Source: JAMXLG01 sp963765935
GTDB lineage: Bacteria; Vulcanimicrobiota; Vulcanimicrobiia; Vulcanimicrobiales; Vulcanimicrobiaceae
Direction of reading: 5' to 3'
DNA length: 64,000 nt
Assembly: GCA_963765935.1 (NCBI GenBank)
Contig: CAVXXX010000002.1
Span: 248,001 to 312,000, forward strand
Position 1 is the first letter of the stretch; each line of letters begins with the position of its first letter. Shown one piece after another: positions 15,939-23,453 of the stretch. The position numbers and the translations under genes were made by a program. The notes beneath the pieces were generated by a model, which searched no databases, had not been told where the DNA came from, and saw nothing but the letters and a program-made list of their open reading frames with translations.

Positions 15939-16850
15939 TTACTCGTTGCTCCCTTCGGCCGGGCCCGCATTTTCCGCAGGCGTTGCCGACATATTGGCCC
16001 CCTTCGACTCGCTGCGCTCGCTCAGGACTGAAGGTTCTGAGGTTGCGTCGTTGTCGACGGTCACTTCACTTGTCGCTTGTTGCTGCTGTTGCGGCGGACG
16101 TTGCTGCTGTCCGCCACCACCGCCGCCACCGCGCGGGCCGCGTCCGCGTCCGCCGCGATCGCCGCGTCCGCGGAATCCGCCTTGACGCTCGCTGCGATCG
16201 AGAGTGTTTGTTTGACGCGGTTGATCCGGCAGCACTTCGCCGCGGTAGATCCACACTTTTACGCCGATGCGTCCGAACGTGGTGAACGCTTCAACGTGCG
16301 CGTAATCGATGTCGGCGCGCAGCGTGTGCAACGGCACCTTACCGTCGCTGTTGCGCTCGGTACGCGCGATTTCCGCGCCGCCGAGACGCCCCGAGACTTG
16401 TACCTTCACGCCGCGTGCGCCGGCTTTCATTGTGCGCATGATCGCCTGCTTCATCGCGCGGCGGAATGCAATGCGCTTCTCGAGCTGGTCGACGATGTTT
16501 TGCGCGACGAGACGTGCATCCAACTCCGGATGCTTGATCTCCATCACGTTGACCGCGACGTTCTTGCCAGTCAGCTTTTCGAGATTCTTGCGAATGTCTT
16601 CGATGCCGACCCCGCGCTTGCCGATGATAATGCCCGGCTTCGCGGTGTTGACGATAACGCGCGCTTGATTCGCGCGACGTTCGATTTCGATCTTGCTGAT
16701 CGCCGCCGAACGCATCCATCTATTGAAGAAGTTGCGGATCTTGACGTCTTCATGCAGCCATTCGATGTAGTGCTTTTTCTCGAACCAGCGGCTGTCCCAC
16801 GTGCGCGTGATGCCCAGGCGAAGGCCGACCGGGTGAATTTTTTGTCCCAT
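15939..16850 (-). CDS. rpsC: 30S ribosomal protein S3 with long disordered C-terminal tail
   Basis: 303 aa; E. coli S3 is 233. N-terminal KH domain (MGQKIHPVGLRLGITRTWDSRWF, GIIIGKRGVGIEDIRKNLEKLTG) and the C-terminal S3 domain (MKQAIMRTMKAGARGVKVQVSGRLGGAEIARTE) are intact up to about residue 215, so helicase/mRNA-entry function should be normal. After that comes an Arg/Gly-rich (RGRGDRGGRGRG), Gly-run and Gln/Pro-run tail of about 90 residues. Its last 35 residues are encoded in part by a copy of the dispersed genomic repeat (LSERSESKGA). Spacing to rplP is 2 bases. Confidence 0.97.
   Translation of the reverse strand: MGQKIHPVGLRLGITRTWDSRWFEKKHYIEWLHEDVKIRNFFNRWMRSAAISKIEIERRANQARVIVNTAKPGIIIGKRGVGIEDIRKNLEKLTGKNVAVNVMEIKHPELDARLVAQNIVDQLEKRIAFRRAMKQAIMRTMKAGARGVKVQVSGRLGGAEIARTERNSDGKVPLHTLRADIDYAHVEAFTTFGRIGVKVWIYRGEVLPDQPRQTNTLDRSERQGGFRGRGDRGGRGRGPRGGGGGGGQQQRPPQQQQQATSEVTVDNDATSEPSVLSERSESKGANMSATPAENAGPAEGSNE
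16001..16026 (-). repeat. Dispersed repeat copy (palindromic form) translated inside rpsC
   Basis: On the minus strand CTGAGCGAGCGCAGCGAG is followed by TCGAAGG. It is the palindromic relative of the CTGAGCTTGTCGAAG repeat, having the same outer ends but a GAGCGCAGC-type centre. It is read in frame as LSERSESKG near the S3 C-terminus, without stop codons. Confidence 0.75.
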
Positions 16851-16856
16851 AATCTC

Positions 16857-17345
16857 TTACTCCGCAGCTCCCGCCGCAGCAGTGGCACGTTTGCTGGTTG
16901 CGCGACGCGCAGCCGTCGCACTGGCGCGCTTCGTCGAAACGCTTGCGCCTGCGTTGGCCTTGCGCTTCTTCTCCGGCGGCGTTTCGCTGACGACGACCGT
17001 CACGTGCGATAGACGCTTGCGCTTGAAGTACGCGCGGCCTTGAGCACGCGGGTCCAGGCGTTTGGTAAAGCGACCGCCGGGGCCGCCGTCGACCGTGATC
17101 CGCGTAATGTACAGATCGTCGGTGTTCATATCGTGGTTGTTGCCCGCGTTCGCCACGGCGCTGCGCACGAGCTTCTCGATCGGCTCGGAGGCATACACGC
17201 CGGCGAATTGCAGCATGACGAGCGCTTCGCGTACGCTCTTGCCGCGAATAGCATCCGCGACGCGGCGCAGCTTGCGCGGCCCCATGCGGACGAACTTCAG
17301 ATGCGCGACCGCTTGATCCGGTCCGGCAGTTCCGTGTTGCGGCAT
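16857..17345 (-). CDS. rplV: 50S ribosomal protein L22 with basic C-terminal extension
   Basis: 162 aa versus about 110 in E. coli. The core (VAHLKFVRMGPRKLRRVADAIRGKSVREALVMLQF and the tunnel-lining loop RITVDGGPGGRFTKRLDPRAQGRAYFKRKRLSHVTVVV) is canonical. Residues ~118-162 are a Lys/Ala/Arg/Thr-rich tail, apparently disordered. L22 lines the polypeptide exit tunnel. Confidence 0.97.
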   Translation of the reverse strand: MPQHGTAGPDQAVAHLKFVRMGPRKLRRVADAIRGKSVREALVMLQFAGVYASEPIEKLVRSAVANAGNNHDMNTDDLYITRITVDGGPGGRFTKRLDPRAQGRAYFKRKRLSHVTVVVSETPPEKKRKANAGASVSTKRASATAARRATSKRATAAAGAAE

Positions 17346-17620
17346 TACTTCACACCAGCCTTATCGCCACCGTGACCGCGGAAGTGGCGCGTGGGCGCGA
17401 ACTCACCGAGCTTGTGACCAACCATGTTTTCGGTAACGTAAACGGGGACGTGCGCTTTGCCGTTGTGCACGCCGATGGTGTGACCGACCATCGACGGGAC
17501 GATCACCGACGCGCGGCTCCACGTCTTAATCACGCGCTTCTCGCGCGTTTCGTTGAGCTTCTCAACCTTCTTCAGAAGGTGGTCCGCGACGAACGGACCT
17601 TTTTTGAGACTACGACCCAT
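17345..17620 (-). CDS. rpsS: 30S ribosomal protein S19
   Basis: 91 aa with MGRSLKKGPFVADHLLKKVEKLN, IKTWSRASVIVPSMVGHTIGVHNGKAHVPVYVTENMVGHKLGEFAPTRHFRGHGGDK; located in the 30S head near the A site. Overlaps its neighbours by one base each. Confidence 0.98.
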   Translation of the reverse strand: MGRSLKKGPFVADHLLKKVEKLNETREKRVIKTWSRASVIVPSMVGHTIGVHNGKAHVPVYVTENMVGHKLGEFAPTRHFRGHGGDKAGVK

Positions 17621-18447
17621 TACTTACGACCTCGCTTACGAACGATGAACTTCGTCGTGCGCTTGTTACGGCGCGTCTTCTTACCCATCGTCATCTGACC
17701 CCACGGCGTCGTCGGAGGACGGCCCGAGGTCGAACGCGCTTCACCACCACCGTGCGGGTGATCGACCGGGTTCATCGCGATACCGCGAACCGCGGGGCGC
17801 TTACCCAGGTGACGTGAACGTCCGGCTTTACCGATGACTTGGTTTTCGTGCTCGATGTTGCCGAGCTGACCGATCGTCGCGCGGCACTCGATGTGAATCA
17901 TGCGCACTTCGCCCGAGGGCATGCGCACTTGCGAGTACTCGTTTTCCTTCGCCATCAGCTGCGCGCTAACGCCGGCCGAGCGAACGAGCTTGCCGCCCTG
18001 ACCCGGACGCAACTCGATGTTGTGGATCACGGTACCGACCGGAATGTTCTTGATGGGCAGGCAGTTGCCGGGCTTGATGTCCGCACCGCTGCCCGATTCC
18101 ACGACGTCCCCGACTTTGAGGCCGAGCGGCGCGAGGATGTAGCGCTTCTCACCGTCACGGTAGTGAAGCAGCGCGATGCGCGCCGAGCGATTCGGATCGT
18201 ATTCGACCGTCGCGACCTTGGCGGGGATTCCGTCTTTGGTGCGCTTGAAGTCGATGATGCGATATTGCTTGCGCGTGCCGCCGCCTTTGTGGCGAACGGT
18301 GATGTGTCCGTTATTGTTGCGGCCCGAATGCTTCTTGCGAACTTCAACGAGTGACTTCTCGGGGTCCACTTTGGAGAGATCCGAGAAATCCATCGTCGTC
18401 ACGAAGCGACGGCCGGGGCTGGTTGGACGATACTTCTTAACGGGCAT
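17620..18447 (-). CDS. rplB: 50S ribosomal protein L2
   Basis: 275 aa, normal length. Required for peptidyl-transferase centre assembly. MPVKKYRPTSPGRRFVTTMDFSDL, GRNNNGHITVRHKGGGTRKQYRIIDFKR, and the C-terminal PAVRGIAMNPVDHPHGGGEARS with the essential His are all present. Confidence 0.98.
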   Translation of the reverse strand: MPVKKYRPTSPGRRFVTTMDFSDLSKVDPEKSLVEVRKKHSGRNNNGHITVRHKGGGTRKQYRIIDFKRTKDGIPAKVATVEYDPNRSARIALLHYRDGEKRYILAPLGLKVGDVVESGSGADIKPGNCLPIKNIPVGTVIHNIELRPGQGGKLVRSAGVSAQLMAKENEYSQVRMPSGEVRMIHIECRATIGQLGNIEHENQVIGKAGRSRHLGKRPAVRGIAMNPVDHPHGGGEARSTSGRPPTTPWGQMTMGKKTRRNKRTTKFIVRKRGRK

Positions 18448-18449
18448 GA

Positions 18450-18758
18450 TTATTGCTCGAAATAGTTGACGCCGCCGAGTTCGATTTTCTGACCCGGCTT
18501 GAGGGTGACAACGGCCTTCTTGAAATCGCTCTGCTTGCCGCTGGTGCGGTTGCCTTTGCGAGCGAAGTTGCGCACTTTACCGCGCACGTTGACCGTGTTG
18601 ACGTTGAGCACGTTCACGCCGAAGATCTCTTCGATCGCGTGACGGATCTGCGTCTTGGTCGCTTGCGGATGTACGACGAACGTATACTGCGTGCCGAGAG
18701 CATTGCTCATCGACTTCTCCGTAATACGCGGCGACAGAATCACATCGCGTGCGTCCAT
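18450..18758 (-). CDS. rplW: 50S ribosomal protein L23
   Basis: 102 aa. MDARDVILSPRITEKSMSNALGTQYTFVVHPQATKTQIRHAIEEIFGVNVLNVNTVNVRGKVRN matches the family; tunnel-exit protein and chaperone docking site. The start follows immediately after the rplD stop. Confidence 0.97.
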   Translation of the reverse strand: MDARDVILSPRITEKSMSNALGTQYTFVVHPQATKTQIRHAIEEIFGVNVLNVNTVNVRGKVRNFARKGNRTSGKQSDFKKAVVTLKPGQKIELGGVNYFEQ

Positions 18759-19415
18759 CTATTTCTTGCTCCCATTCTCGAGCGACGCATTGAGCGCATC
18801 GAATGCCGCCGTCGTGAAGATGATGCGCTCGTAACGCAGGACGTCTTTGATGTCCAGCGCGCCGGTGTGGGTGACGCCGATCTTGCGCAGATTGCGCGCG
18901 ACGCGATGAATCGCATCGGCACTGTTTTCGCTCGGGCCCAGGACGACGAGCGTCAAGGGACCCTTCTTCGCGTCTTTCGCCGAGCCGAACACGAGCTTCG
19001 CGAAGTCGGCGGTCTTCGTCATCGTGAAGCTCGACGCATCGAGCACGGTGACGGCGCCGTTACGGAAACGGTCCGAGAGCGCCGCGATGAACGCGAGCTT
19101 ACGCTCTTTCTTGTTCAGATCGGTGACGAAGCTGCGCGGCTGCGGTCCGAAGACGACGCCGCCGTGCTTCCACTGAGGCGAACGGATCGAACCTTGACGC
19201 GCGCGGCCGGTTCCCTTTTGACGCCACGGCTTGCGGCCGCCGCCGGAAACTTCATCGCGCTTCTTCGTCGAAGCCGTGCCGGCGCGCGGATTCGCGAGCT
19301 CGCGATACACGGCGCGGAAAATCGTGTGCGCTTTTTCGGAATAATCTTTATCGAGAACGGCCGGCGTCTGCACGTCGCGCACGACCTTTCCGTTGACATC
19401 AATAACGTTCGCCAT
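18759..19415 (-). CDS. rplD: 50S ribosomal protein L4
   Basis: 218 aa. Contains the tunnel loop with KPWRQKGTGRARQGSIRSPQWKHGGVVFGPQPRSF and KKERKLAFIAALSDRF. In E. coli L4 also represses the S10 operon through its leader; here that would act on the rplC leader (20057-20185), which does contain a hairpin, but no specific L4 target was identified. Confidence 0.98.
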   Translation of the reverse strand: MANVIDVNGKVVRDVQTPAVLDKDYSEKAHTIFRAVYRELANPRAGTASTKKRDEVSGGGRKPWRQKGTGRARQGSIRSPQWKHGGVVFGPQPRSFVTDLNKKERKLAFIAALSDRFRNGAVTVLDASSFTMTKTADFAKLVFGSAKDAKKGPLTLVVLGPSENSADAIHRVARNLRKIGVTHTGALDIKDVLRYERIIFTTAAFDALNASLENGSKK

Positions 19416-20056
19416 TATGCGCCCGCCTTGACTGATACGGGCTTCACGCTCTTCTTCACGACAACGAGCGCGTTCTTCGGTCCCGGAATCGGGCCGCGAA
19501 CGAGCAGCAAGTTGCGCTCGGCATCGGCGCGGATCACTTCGAGGTTTTGCATCGTCGTGCGGTCGACGCCGTAGTGTCCGGGACGGCGGCTGCCTTTCAC
19601 GGTACGTCCCGCGTTCGTGTCGCCGTTCGAAGCCGGTTGACGGTGAATCATCGAACCGTGGCTCGCACCACCGCCCGAAAAGTTGTGACGCTTGATGCCG
19701 CCGGCAAAACCGTGGCCTTTCGAAATACCGATCACATCAACGCGATCGCCCGGTTCGAATCCGGCGACGGTGATCGTCTGGCCGGCTTCAACACCGTCGA
19801 TGCCGTTGCGGAATTCGCGCACGTGGCGCACCGCTTCGACGTTCGCTTTTTTGAAATGTCCAGCAAGGGCACGGGTCACGCGAGCTTTTTTAATCGCGCC
19901 GAAACCGAGAGCCACGGCATCATAGCCATGCTTCTCTTTCGTGCGACGCTCCACGACCGTGCAGGGACCGGCTTCGATCACCGTGACCGGTACGTACCGG
20001 CCGTCATCGGTGAACACGCTCGTCATCCCAACCTTGCGGCCAAGGATGTTTTTCAC
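19415..20056 (-). CDS. rplC: 50S ribosomal protein L3
   Basis: 213 aa from GTG 20056, which gives the conserved start (VKNILGRKVGMTSVFTDDGRYVPVTVIEAGP) and is preceded by GAGG at a spacing of 7. An upstream ATG at 20098 lies inside a perfect hairpin and has no useful ribosome binding site, so I reject it. GHGFAGGIKRHNFSGGGASHGSMIHRQPASNG is the signature loop reaching the peptidyl-transferase centre. It is the first gene of this block; rpsJ, its usual upstream neighbour, is 8 kb away. Confidence 0.97.
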   Translation of the reverse strand: MKNILGRKVGMTSVFTDDGRYVPVTVIEAGPCTVVERRTKEKHGYDAVALGFGAIKKARVTRALAGHFKKANVEAVRHVREFRNGIDGVEAGQTITVAGFEPGDRVDVIGISKGHGFAGGIKRHNFSGGGASHGSMIHRQPASNGDTNAGRTVKGSRRPGHYGVDRTTMQNLEVIRADAERNLLLVRGPIPGPKNALVVVKKSVKPVSVKAGA

Positions 20057-20077
20057 TTTGAATCCTCGTCCTAAGAT

Positions 20078-20102
20078 GGATTTGCGCTGCACGCGCAAAT
20101 CC
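20078..20102 (-). promoter_or_regulatory. Leader hairpin of the rplC operon
   Basis: GGATTTGCGC and GCGCAAATCC form a perfect 10-bp stem with a 5-base loop, 22 bases upstream of the rplC GTG. There is no U-run after it on either strand, so it is more likely a regulatory leader element than a terminator; S10-type operons often carry such autoregulatory leaders (inference). Confidence 0.6.
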
Positions 20103-20191
20103 TTGTCAGCACACGGGCCCTGGCGTACTGTTTAATTTTTCCAGCGGCGCACGGAAAGACTCCGCGGACCGCTGTGGACCACAACCCCGGT

Positions 20192-20220
20192 ACTCTACCA
20201 AGAGTGCACCTCGGAGTCAA
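20192..20220 (-). promoter_or_regulatory. Sigma-70 promoter of the rplC-rpsM operon
   Basis: TTGACT (20215-20220) and TAGAGT (20192-20197) on the minus strand are 17 bases apart. Transcription near 20185 gives a leader of about 130 nt containing the 20078-20102 hairpin. It lies in the divergent gap with the peptide-binding lipoprotein gene. Confidence 0.65.
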
Positions 20221-20254
20221 GGCCTCTTCTCATATGCGGGTGAATGAGGGTTTC

Positions 20255-21841
20255 ATGCGGATCCTCGCGCTGGCGGCGGCGCTTATGCTCCTCGCCGGTT
20301 GTCTCCGCTTGCCATCCCCCGCGCACGATCGCTTACGAATCGTGCAGACTCAGGATTTCCCGACGCTGGATCCCATCTTTGTAAGCGGCGTCGGGGGCCA
20401 GGAGCTCGGGGCGCTGCTTTACTCCTATTTAGTGAAGATCGACGACCATGGGCGCCTGGTGCCGGACGCGGCGGAAGCCGTGCCAACCCGCGAGAACGGC
20501 GGAATCAGCCCCGACGGGAAGACGATTACCTACCGACTGCGGTCCGACGTTCGCTTCTCCGACGGTTCGCGGGTGACGTCGTTCGATGTCGCCGAGACGA
20601 TCGCTCGGATCGCCTTCCCGGGCAGCGACGTGCCGACCCGGGCGGCCTACGATGATGTGGCTGCGGTTATCACGCCGGATTCTCGCACGGTGAAAGTCTT
20701 GCTTCGCCGGCCCTACGCGCCGATTGCCCTCTATCTTTGCGGACCCGGAAATGCGACGCCGATCCTTCCCTGGCGCTTGATCCACGGACATGCGCATCTA
20801 CGCGGGACGGTATTGGACGACGCCCCGCTTGGTTCGGGACCCTACATCGTTCGACGGTGGCAGCGCGGCGAGCGACTCGACCTTTCGCCCAACCCCTACT
20901 ACTATAATGGGCCGCCCCGGATCACGCGCATCAGCATTCGAGTCGTTGCGAGCGCCACAACGGCGCTTCAAATGTTGCGCTCCAGTGAAGCGGATGCGTA
21001 CGTCAACGCAGACGATGCGCAGTATGACGACTTGCGCGCCATCGCGCAGGACCGAACGGAAATGGTACCGATCGACGGGACCGGAGCGCTCATTTTCAAT
21101 ACCCAGGATCCCCGGTTGCGGGATGCAGGCGTGCGAAGAGCGTTGGTCTCGGCACTCGATGTAAAGAGCATCGTCGATAAATCGCTGCTCGGTCCCAATC
21201 GCGATCGCAATCCGGGTCGTGGACTCTTTGAATGGGCGTACGATTCTCGCGCATATGCGATGCCGCAGTTCAATCCGGCATTTGCAAATCGCGCGTTGGA
21301 TGAGGCGGGATGGCACCGCGGGAGCGACGGCGTGCGCCGGCGCGATGGCTTGCCGCTCTCGCTCGATCTTCTGGTTCGCGCGGACAAACCGAGTGCGCTC
21401 ATCATGGCGACGCAGATTCAAGCGCAGGCGAAAAGCGCCGGCATCGCGATTGCGATTCGCGAACTAGCAATCAGTGAATTCGTTGCGCCGAGCGGTCCAC
21501 TCTACGGAGGACGCTTTCAAGTCGCGCTCTTTCCGTTCGTCGCCGGATTCGATCCGGATGTCCACGATCAATTCGGCTGCGACCGCATTCCGCCGCACGG
21601 ATTCAACAAACCGCGATACTGCAATCCGCGATTGGATTCATTGATGGACGAAGCTGTCGTCTCGTACGATCGTGCCGCGCGGACCCCAATCTACCGCAAC
21701 ATCGAACGCGTGCTCGCGCAAGATTTGCCGATGGCCGCCCTCTATCAAGCAGTTTCGATCAACACGTTTCCCTCAGCGCTGCATCACGAACATGCGGCCG
21801 TCACGACACCGTTTTGGAACGTTTCGACGTGGACGTTTTGA
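20255..21841 (+). CDS. Peptide/nickel-type ABC transporter substrate-binding lipoprotein (SBP family 5)
   Basis: 528 aa from ATG 20255, preceded by GAGGG. Signal peptide with lipobox LLAGC (Cys16), so it is membrane-anchored. SBP family 5 blocks: TLDPIFVSGVGGQELGALLYSYLVKIDDHGRLVPDAAEAVP, ISPDGKTITYRLRSDVRFSDGSRVTSFDVAETIARI, APLGSGPYIVRRWQRGERLDLSPNPYYYNGPP, and DVHDQFGCDRIPPHGFNKPRYCNPRLDSLMDEA. It captures oligopeptides or a similar ligand for an ABC importer, but no permease or ATPase genes are nearby, so it is an orphan. Its last 41 bases overlap the convergent ClC gene. Confidence 0.88.
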   Translation: MRILALAAALMLLAGCLRLPSPAHDRLRIVQTQDFPTLDPIFVSGVGGQELGALLYSYLVKIDDHGRLVPDAAEAVPTRENGGISPDGKTITYRLRSDVRFSDGSRVTSFDVAETIARIAFPGSDVPTRAAYDDVAAVITPDSRTVKVLLRRPYAPIALYLCGPGNATPILPWRLIHGHAHLRGTVLDDAPLGSGPYIVRRWQRGERLDLSPNPYYYNGPPRITRISIRVVASATTALQMLRSSEADAYVNADDAQYDDLRAIAQDRTEMVPIDGTGALIFNTQDPRLRDAGVRRALVSALDVKSIVDKSLLGPNRDRNPGRGLFEWAYDSRAYAMPQFNPAFANRALDEAGWHRGSDGVRRRDGLPLSLDLLVRADKPSALIMATQIQAQAKSAGIAIAIRELAISEFVAPSGPLYGGRFQVALFPFVAGFDPDVHDQFGCDRIPPHGFNKPRYCNPRLDSLMDEAVVSYDRAARTPIYRNIERVLAQDLPMAALYQAVSINTFPSALHHEHAAVTTPFWNVSTWTF

Positions 21842-23405
21842 TCCGGCGGATCGTGCGGCGGTCCGTTTCCGCGCGCATGCCCTGACGCCAAGCGCGAAGC
21901 AAATCATCGGACAGCAGCGTGCCGACCAAGACTCCGTTTTCGTTTACGACACACAATTCACGCACGTTATAGCGGGCCATCAGGTCGGCGGCGGAACGCA
22001 TCCGCGCATCTTTCGAGATGGTGTATTGCGGTAGGGCACCGTCCTCTCTTTGCGGACGCATCACCTCTTGTACCGGAATGAGCTCGAGAGGATGCACGGA
22101 ATATTCGCGAGCAACGTGAAGCCCGCGTCGCGCCAGTTTCTCGGTAAGAATCGACCGCGGAACGAACACGACGGTAAATGCGGTTGCTGCAACGCAGCCC
22201 ACGAACACGACGGGTGCGGCGGCCCACGCATGCGTCGTTTCAAGCGCGAAGAGCGTTCCCATAAATGGCGCGCGCATCGTACCGCCCATGACCGCCGCCA
22301 TCCCGACGATTGCCCACAGACCGGCATCGTGGCCCGGAATAAGCGCGGCGCCCAGCGTTCCGAGTGCCGCGCCGATCATAAGCAACGGTGCGAGGACTCC
22401 ACCCGAGGTGCCGGACGAAAGACTCGCAATCCAAATGATGGTCTTCGCGATGATAATTGCCGCAACGGCATCGAACGCAAGCCTTCCGTTGACCATTGAT
22501 GAGATCGTCGGATATCCAACGCCGAGCGCCTGCGGAACGAACCAGCCGCCGAGGCCAACGATGGCGCCGCCGATCGCAGGCCACCACATCCAGTGCACCG
22601 GGAGTCGGGCGTAGAGATCTTCGGTGAAATATACAAGCCGCGTCATGATCAACGACACGATACCGGCGGCAATACCGAGCCCGAGCGCCCACGGAAGAAG
22701 GTTTGATGAAACGATGTGCGCGGCCGTAGATCCGAACGGCGGCGCGGTGCCGATCAAGAGTTCGCGTACGGCAAGTGCAACAAATGACGCAATCGCGACG
22801 GGAATGAAACTGCGCGGCCGCCATTCAAAGAGCAGTAGTTCGACCGCAATCAACACGGAGGCAATCGGCGCACCGAAGGTAGCGGACATTCCCGCCGATG
22901 CGCCGCAGACGAGCAACGTGCGCCGTTCGAACGATGATAGCCGCAAATACTGCGCAAAGAGCGATCCGAAGGCGCCGCCGGTCATAATGATCGGGCCTTC
23001 CGCGCCGAACGGGCCGCCGCTTCCGATGGTAATCGCGGAGGCGATCGGTTTCCAAAATGCGACGCGGGCGCGGATGATGCTGTCGCGGTCGAGGATCGAA
23101 GCAATTGCTTCCGGTATCCCGTGCCCGCGAATCTTATCGGTGCCGAATCGCGCAATTAGCCCGACGATGATGCCGCCGGCAATCGGAAGTACAATCGCAA
23201 TGGGCCCGATGGCATGCGGAGCGGGCTGCACGAGACTGAAGCCAACCGTACGGTAGTACGCGATATGCGTGATCAGGCCGATCATGGCCAGCAACAATTT
23301 CGCTAACAGTCCGGCGCAGACACCGATCACGAGCGCGCATGCGGACAATGCGGCTAGGCGGCGGGGATCGGTCGAAAAATCCCCTAGTCGTACGGCAGCG
23401 AGCAT
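21801..23405 (-). CDS. ClC family chloride channel/transporter with C-terminal CBS pair
   Basis: 534 aa. About ten to twelve membrane segments with the selectivity-filter motifs GHGIPEAI (GxGIP), GSGGPFGAEGPIIMTGG (GxEGP including the gating Glu) and SGTSGGVLAPLLMIGAALG (GxFxP-like). A soluble C-terminal portion from about residue 430 carries a CBS-domain pair (PLELIPVQEVMRPQREDGALPQYTISKDARMRSAADLM, ELCVVNENGVLVGTLLSDDLLRA). ClC proteins are Cl-/H+ antiporters or channels; the CBS domains may sense nucleotides. The gating Glu is present, which favours antiport, but this is an inference. Confidence 0.9.
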   Translation of the reverse strand: MLAAVRLGDFSTDPRRLAALSACALVIGVCAGLLAKLLLAMIGLITHIAYYRTVGFSLVQPAPHAIGPIAIVLPIAGGIIVGLIARFGTDKIRGHGIPEAIASILDRDSIIRARVAFWKPIASAITIGSGGPFGAEGPIIMTGGAFGSLFAQYLRLSSFERRTLLVCGASAGMSATFGAPIASVLIAVELLLFEWRPRSFIPVAIASFVALAVRELLIGTAPPFGSTAAHIVSSNLLPWALGLGIAAGIVSLIMTRLVYFTEDLYARLPVHWMWWPAIGGAIVGLGGWFVPQALGVGYPTISSMVNGRLAFDAVAAIIIAKTIIWIASLSSGTSGGVLAPLLMIGAALGTLGAALIPGHDAGLWAIVGMAAVMGGTMRAPFMGTLFALETTHAWAAAPVVFVGCVAATAFTVVFVPRSILTEKLARRGLHVAREYSVHPLELIPVQEVMRPQREDGALPQYTISKDARMRSAADLMARYNVRELCVVNENGVLVGTLLSDDLLRAWRQGMRAETDRRTIRRIKTSTSKRSKTVS

Positions 23406-23453
23406 CCGACTATCGTACGGCCTGCGCTTCGTTCGCGCAGGAGGAAAAGTCGG

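Noticed and set aside
18453..19574. 373-aa plus-strand frame opposite rplW, rplD and the 3' end of rplC
   Set aside because: Antisense shadow; composition is Arg/Ala/Asp-rich without domain.
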